Assembly (NCBI GenBank): GCA_964023205.1
Contig: OZ026835.1
Coordinates: 8,328,414-8,392,413 of the forward strand
DNA: 64,000 nt
Source of the DNA: Lutraria lutraria
Lineage: Eukaryota; Mollusca; Bivalvia; Venerida; Mactridae
Direction: 5' to 3'
Shown here piece after piece: positions 60,243-64,000 of this stretch. A model generated the notes under the pieces. It was given only the letters and a program-made list of their open reading frames with translations, did no database searches and was not told where the DNA came from. A program made the translations under genes and the position numbers. Each line of letters opens with the position of its first letter. Position 1 is the stretch's first letter.

Positions 60243-63200
60243 CTGTGTAATAAAACAGTGTTATGTTAGGTCTGCTTCTCGATCCTACATGTTAACTAAA
60301 ACCACATTGAAACAACTCATAATTTGTGAGCGACTGTTACTGTTAGATATTGAATAGACTATATAACACGGAAGGTTTTTATGAATTTAAAAATCACCTA
60401 GTCCGTGGTCAAGTGGTTAAAGAGCGCTGGATTTATATCCAGGTTCGATTCCTGGTCGAGGCAGGTCATATACCCTTCTATGAAAATTGACAACTATGTC
60501 GATTTTCCTCCACATGTGGAAAGTTGCTGATTCCATGTGGAAGGGTAAGTTAGTTCTGATTAGAATGCCATCCAGGAAAACTGGCTATGTGAATCGGAAT
60601 CGACCGCCGTATGTAACTGAAAAATTGCTGAAAAACGGCATCAAACCCAAATAAAGAAAATAAATTGAATATCACCTGATTCACTTAATATTACCACCCC
60701 CCATTTTCTTTTAAATGAATGTCAGTACTTTTTAAATCGACCGTCTACTAAATGCACATCTGACACTGAACCCAAACTCACCTAAACCATCATCAGTAGT
60801 GCTATCATCATATGGGTATGGAAGTAGTTTGTGTGACCACGGATAGTGTGAGGACCACTTCTGACATGTATAACCATCCACTGTGTGATCCATCTCACCA
60901 CGATAATCTCGTCCATCTTTGAACTGCCCAGGAATACATTTCCCTAAAATACAATGCAGCAAGATTGTAGTAAATTTTCTGCTAATTAAAATGTAGTACA
61001 TGCGTATACATTGTATACGAGGGATGTATCAAATGTTCGAGGAGAAAGTGTAAATAAGGGTATAAAATGCATTATGCCCTCCTGACCTCAGAAAAAAGAG
61101 AAATTTGATACGACAGTGGCCAAAGAAATTCACAACGACATTATACAGACACATTTGATTTTTTGCGTAATAGTGATTAACTGATTATTAATTTCTTTTT
61201 TTTCTTCGTAAATAAGACTTATAAGAAGTATACCTTTTGAGCAATCTGAATAAATACATGTAATTAAATATGCGGAGGGATATTATATATATAGTGTCAT
61301 GTTGTTTAATGTGAACATTGAAGTTAATGTAGATAATGGAAACGTTATCAATGAAAGATTAGATAATGTACAGCCATCTTACGTCTTGCTCTTCTTTCGC
61401 AAATGAATGGAAAGGCATGGTCTGGCATCTGCATGTAAGATCCTAGCCACACCCCTTCCCACCGTACTCTGTCTTTCTTCTTGTTATAAACTAGTGCCAT
61501 GGAGCTGTAACTAGCCGGATGTCCCTTCTTCCAGTGCGTGTATTCCATCTTATGTGTGTCTTTCTCTGTGTACCATACAAAAGTTCCATTGACGACACGA
61601 CCACCAGTACGCCAAGCTGAAAATCAGACGGGGTCATGAATAATGAAATGATTTGGTGAAAATGATCAGTTGGTTGTTCAACCAGCTCCATACGGCTGTC
61701 TGACATAATCGTGTGTATGTAAGACGAGTATTTGCAACTTTAAACTTTAGTTTAAAACTAAACCAATGGATTTTTTTTTTAAAAAATCAAGTTTGTAACC
61801 TGTAAGAACATTGTTAAACAACACCAAAAACATTAAAGCTTGGATAAGGTTAAATGTTGGAAGTGATTTCCTTAGGACGTAGGAAATAATTCTGATTTCA
61901 TTAAACAAAAATGTAGCCATATTTCACTACATATATGTCCATAACAATGAAATAAATAAGGTCATAGGTCTAAATCTAATTCTTCACTATATCCGAGTTC
62001 GCTAACACCTTGTTTTACTGCATTGTTGCAAAATGTTCACTTTCCAAAACCATGATGATACATTGTATCTGACTTACTTTTAACATCGGGAAACTTTTTC
62101 TTAATGTATCGTTTTATATATTTATCTTCGTTCTCGTCATCAATAAACAGAAGTCTGGAGTTCAGACTATCACAATGTTTGGCTGCTCCTGCAAACTGTT
62201 CTAACTTCTGGTCCTCGAACTTATAACACCAGCGTACATATTTCTTCCAGCCTGTTGGACAATCTGAAATTGAGAATGATTCATTGAGATCATTTTAAAA
62301 GTTTGTATCAGGATATTTGAACTGTATAACGTAAAAAGTACTGTGGTGTTCTTGTATAACCTCAAGTTTTTCTTGATTTAACTGATCATTGTTAGACTAG
62401 TATATCCATGATCATTTGTTTAGGATTGGAAAAATGAATAAAGAACAAAATGTAATGCCATACAGGAAACTTAAAAAGTTATCGTTGACCAAAATGATAC
62501 GTAATATTTCAAATGAACTTTAAGAACACTGTTTGACATACATCAAAGCAAATCGTATATTTTACACTGTAAAACTAGTACACTCAGCAAGACTACTATC
62601 GCTCTTGCTCTTTGTTGAATTAATTATGCTTGATTAGAAACAGTTGAAATTACAAATTGTATACAAGGGTCAACAAAATAAGGTATTAAAGTCAATGCTT
62701 GAGTTATAAGAAAATATAAACCAGAGACCTGTTTCTTAACAAATATCCATAGCTACGATAACATTTTGAGAACTAAACTACATTTCGTATTTGCTACCCC
62801 TGAAATATTTGTAAGCAAGAAGTGTTATATCAAAAACATTTTTTTAAAAACTGTTGTCATAAAATTTGTGTCATCTTTAGCACAGGAATAATAGTTACTA
62901 CATTTACTTACATGTTTCAGCGTCATCTCTTCTGTCCATACATTTGTACATGTCTCTTAGTTGCCCAATATCGATTGTACTTAGTGCGTCTCTTTGTCCA
63001 ATTTGCATCTTCAATATCTTTCCAATTCCAATCACCTGAACAGAACAGAGCAAACATTCTTAAACATATTTTACTTTTAAATATTCATAAAGTCTTTAAT
63101 AAAAACACACTTGGCATGTTTAAGTTTGTTTTGCTAAGAAGGAACGTACAGAGTCAATGTTTGATATTTTTTCAGTTTTTACTGGGGGATGTTAATTCTA

Positions 63201-63811
63201 AACTTATAAGAAAATAGACATGGCTCTAAAAAGTCTTATCTGGGGAGCTATGTAAAACTACAAAATATGCGTAAATGGGAGGTAATTGGTAAGCTGTTTT
63301 TATCTTTAATAGTGAAGAACGGTGGTTCGATTTTTATTTCAGATTTCATAATGATTTTTATGGTACATTGTGAAGAATCGTGAGTTTGTATCTTTAGACA
63401 GTGTAAATTATTATTTAATTCAGCATACATAAATTGCTATTCCCCAAACTGAGTGAAAAAAGCCTGAACTATAATATACGTTGAACCATTGAACATCTCT
63501 TTGTTACTTAATTTTACAAATACCATCACATTACGTATGGTAATCTACACATCACTTCCATTTTCAATTGACACATTTTTACTACACCATTGTAAAATGA
63601 AGAACAAGCGCAAAATTTTAACACCTACCTTTATGGTGTCTTCGCCCATGTTTGTGAACGCCTTCTTGCTGTAATGCATAACACTTTCGTAATCATAAGG
63701 AAAACCCCTGGACGTAACCAATGTTTTGTTGGCGATATTAAAATCTGGTAGATATCGGGGCGATATATTATCTTCCAATATCTTAACATATTTATCTCTG
63801 TCTGGTCTGGC
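59791..63811 (-). CDS. Astacin metalloprotease / C-type lectin-like / kringle mosaic protein, last six coding exons
   Basis: I join 63811-63629, 63035-62912, 62263-62078, 61616-61383, 60943-60782 and 60242-59791; every GT-AG junction agrees in phase. The visible part is 446 residues. Residues 1-102: C-terminal half of an astacin domain (ARPDRDKYVKI, the Met-turn SVMHY at 43-47 with its conserved Tyr, then IGQRDALSTIDI and a Cys at 93). Residues 104-237: C-type lectin-like domain (CPTGWKKY to PFICE) with only Cys 104, 115, 133 and 237. Residues 245-332: kringle with all six Cys (245, 269, 302, 315, 327, 332) and the NYCRNPSGD and PWCYTT signatures. Residues 333-446: Asn/Ser/Lys/Arg-rich tail. 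Astacins are secreted zinc endopeptidases; the HExxHxxGFxHE exon and signal peptide must lie right of position 64000. Partner and substrate unknown. The domain order is the odd feature. Confidence 0.9.
60400..60670 (+). mobile_element. tRNA-derived SINE with target duplication, in a mosaic-protease intron
   Basis: Head GTGGTCAAGTGGTTAAAGAG and GGTTCGATTCC are box A- and box B-like. The body has TCGATTTTCCTCCACATGTG and CCATCCAGGAAAACTGGC. The 3' end has GAAAAACGGCATCAAACCCA and an A-rich tail. It is flanked by the direct repeat ATCACCT at 60393-60399 and 60671-60677. Confidence 0.8.
60782..60943 (-). CDS. Mosaic protease, kringle exon 1
   Basis: The 162-nt exon lies between tgtattttag and GTGAGTTTG. 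It encodes residues 244-296, starting at the first kringle Cys and including YRGEMDHTVDGYTCQKWSS. The kringle is split by one phase 1 intron. Confidence 0.88.
   Translation of the reverse strand, partial: GNVFLGSSKMDEIIVVRWITQWMVIHVRSGPHTIRGHTNYFHTHMMIALLMMV
61383..61616 (-). CDS. Mosaic protease, C-type lectin-like exon 2
   Basis: The 234-nt exon lies between tctgattttcag and GTAAGATG. It encodes residues 166-242: WRTGGRVVNGTFVW, HWKKGHPAS in place of the sugar-binding QPD/EPN text, and PFICE at the end. Two of the usual internal Cys are absent. Confidence 0.87.
62078..62263 (-). CDS. Mosaic protease, C-type lectin-like exon 1
   Basis: The 186-nt exon lies between tctcaatttcag and GTAAGTC. 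It encodes residues 104-164: CPTGWKKYVRWCY, then AAKHCDSLNSRLLFI, the typical first half of a C-type lectin fold. Confidence 0.87.
62912..63035 (-). CDS. Mosaic protease, astacin C-terminal exon
   Basis: The 124-nt exon lies between gttctgttcag and GTAAGTAAA. It encodes residues 62-102 with IGQRDALSTIDIGQLRDMY, the usual astacin C-terminal block, and the last astacin Cys. It ends in phase 1. Confidence 0.87.
63629..63811 (-). CDS. Mosaic protease, astacin exon with Met-turn
   Basis: The 183-nt exon has acceptor ctattttttcag and donor GTAGGT, 61 codons, phase 0. It holds ARPDRDKYV, which in astacins directly follows the zinc motif, and SVMHY. The open frame continues upstream into the intron up to 63988, but that text has no astacin motif. 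Confidence 0.88.
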
Positions 63812-64000
63812 CTGAAAAAATAGATAACTGGATTGTCTAAATGTGGTCATGTTGTTTCTAAGAAACTTCGATAATTTGTCATTGGCTTTAAAACAATCAG
63901 GGACACTGTTGTATAGTGTTCCTTGCGATCCACACTTTCCACGTGTCCGAACGCGATACGCTACAAGCCATAACAAGTCAGTTCCCAATTGCCGAAAATC
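63812..64000 (-). other. Intron upstream of the Met-turn exon
   Basis: The minus-strand frame stays open to 63988 but shows no astacin motif and ends at a strong polypyrimidine-AG acceptor; I read it as intron. The zinc-site exon lies beyond the window. Confidence 0.55.

Overview
The window looks like nuclear DNA of a marine bivalve mollusc. This is inferred, not searched. It is AT-rich, its genes are split by introns with GT-AG borders, its domain families are animal ones, and it is full of repeats that recur in bivalve genomes: arrays of TGACCTTGACCTTTGAC-type text, tRNA-derived SINEs ending in a variant of GGCGTTAAACCCAA, and short CAGT-ended DNA transposon remnants. I rebuilt four protein-coding genes by joining exons whose splice phases agree. 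All other long open frames look like shadows or repeat translations.

Layout. (1) 634-37367, minus strand: the 5' part of a synaptotagmin-like (Slp/bitesize family) Rab effector. Four coding exons give the complete Rab-binding domain; the C2-domain part must lie beyond position 1. Its introns (10.3, 2.1 and 23.8 kb) hold most of the repeats. (2) 37368-47882: repeat-rich intergenic or 5' UTR-intron space with MITEs, a near-perfect 90-bp hairpin and several SINEs. (3) 47883-53405, plus strand: a complete three-exon LYRM2, a small mitochondrial LYR protein. Its second intron carries a 41-bp minisatellite of about 1.9 kb. (4) 54314-56285, plus strand: one large coding exon for a TRIM-type coiled-coil plus NHL-like propeller protein without visible RING or B-box. 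It carries a PSAP and a PPSY motif back to back. (5) 59791-63811, minus strand: the last six coding exons of a secreted protease with the order astacin metalloprotease, C-type lectin-like domain, kringle, basic Asn/Lys/Arg-rich tail. The astacin zinc-site exon lies to the right of the window.

The four genes do not form an operon and I see no shared pathway. LYRM2 and the TRIM-like gene run the same way and are about 0.9 kb apart. The Slp gene diverges from LYRM2, and the astacin gene converges on the TRIM-like gene. The strongest candidate for something new is the astacin-lectin-kringle mosaic. The propeller protein with adjoining ESCRT/NEDD4-type motifs comes second. Among the non-coding observations the best are a pogo/Tigger-like element sitting in a minisatellite with an exact TA duplication, several small fold-back families, and a cluster of tRNA-Ala-like elements in and beside LYRM2.
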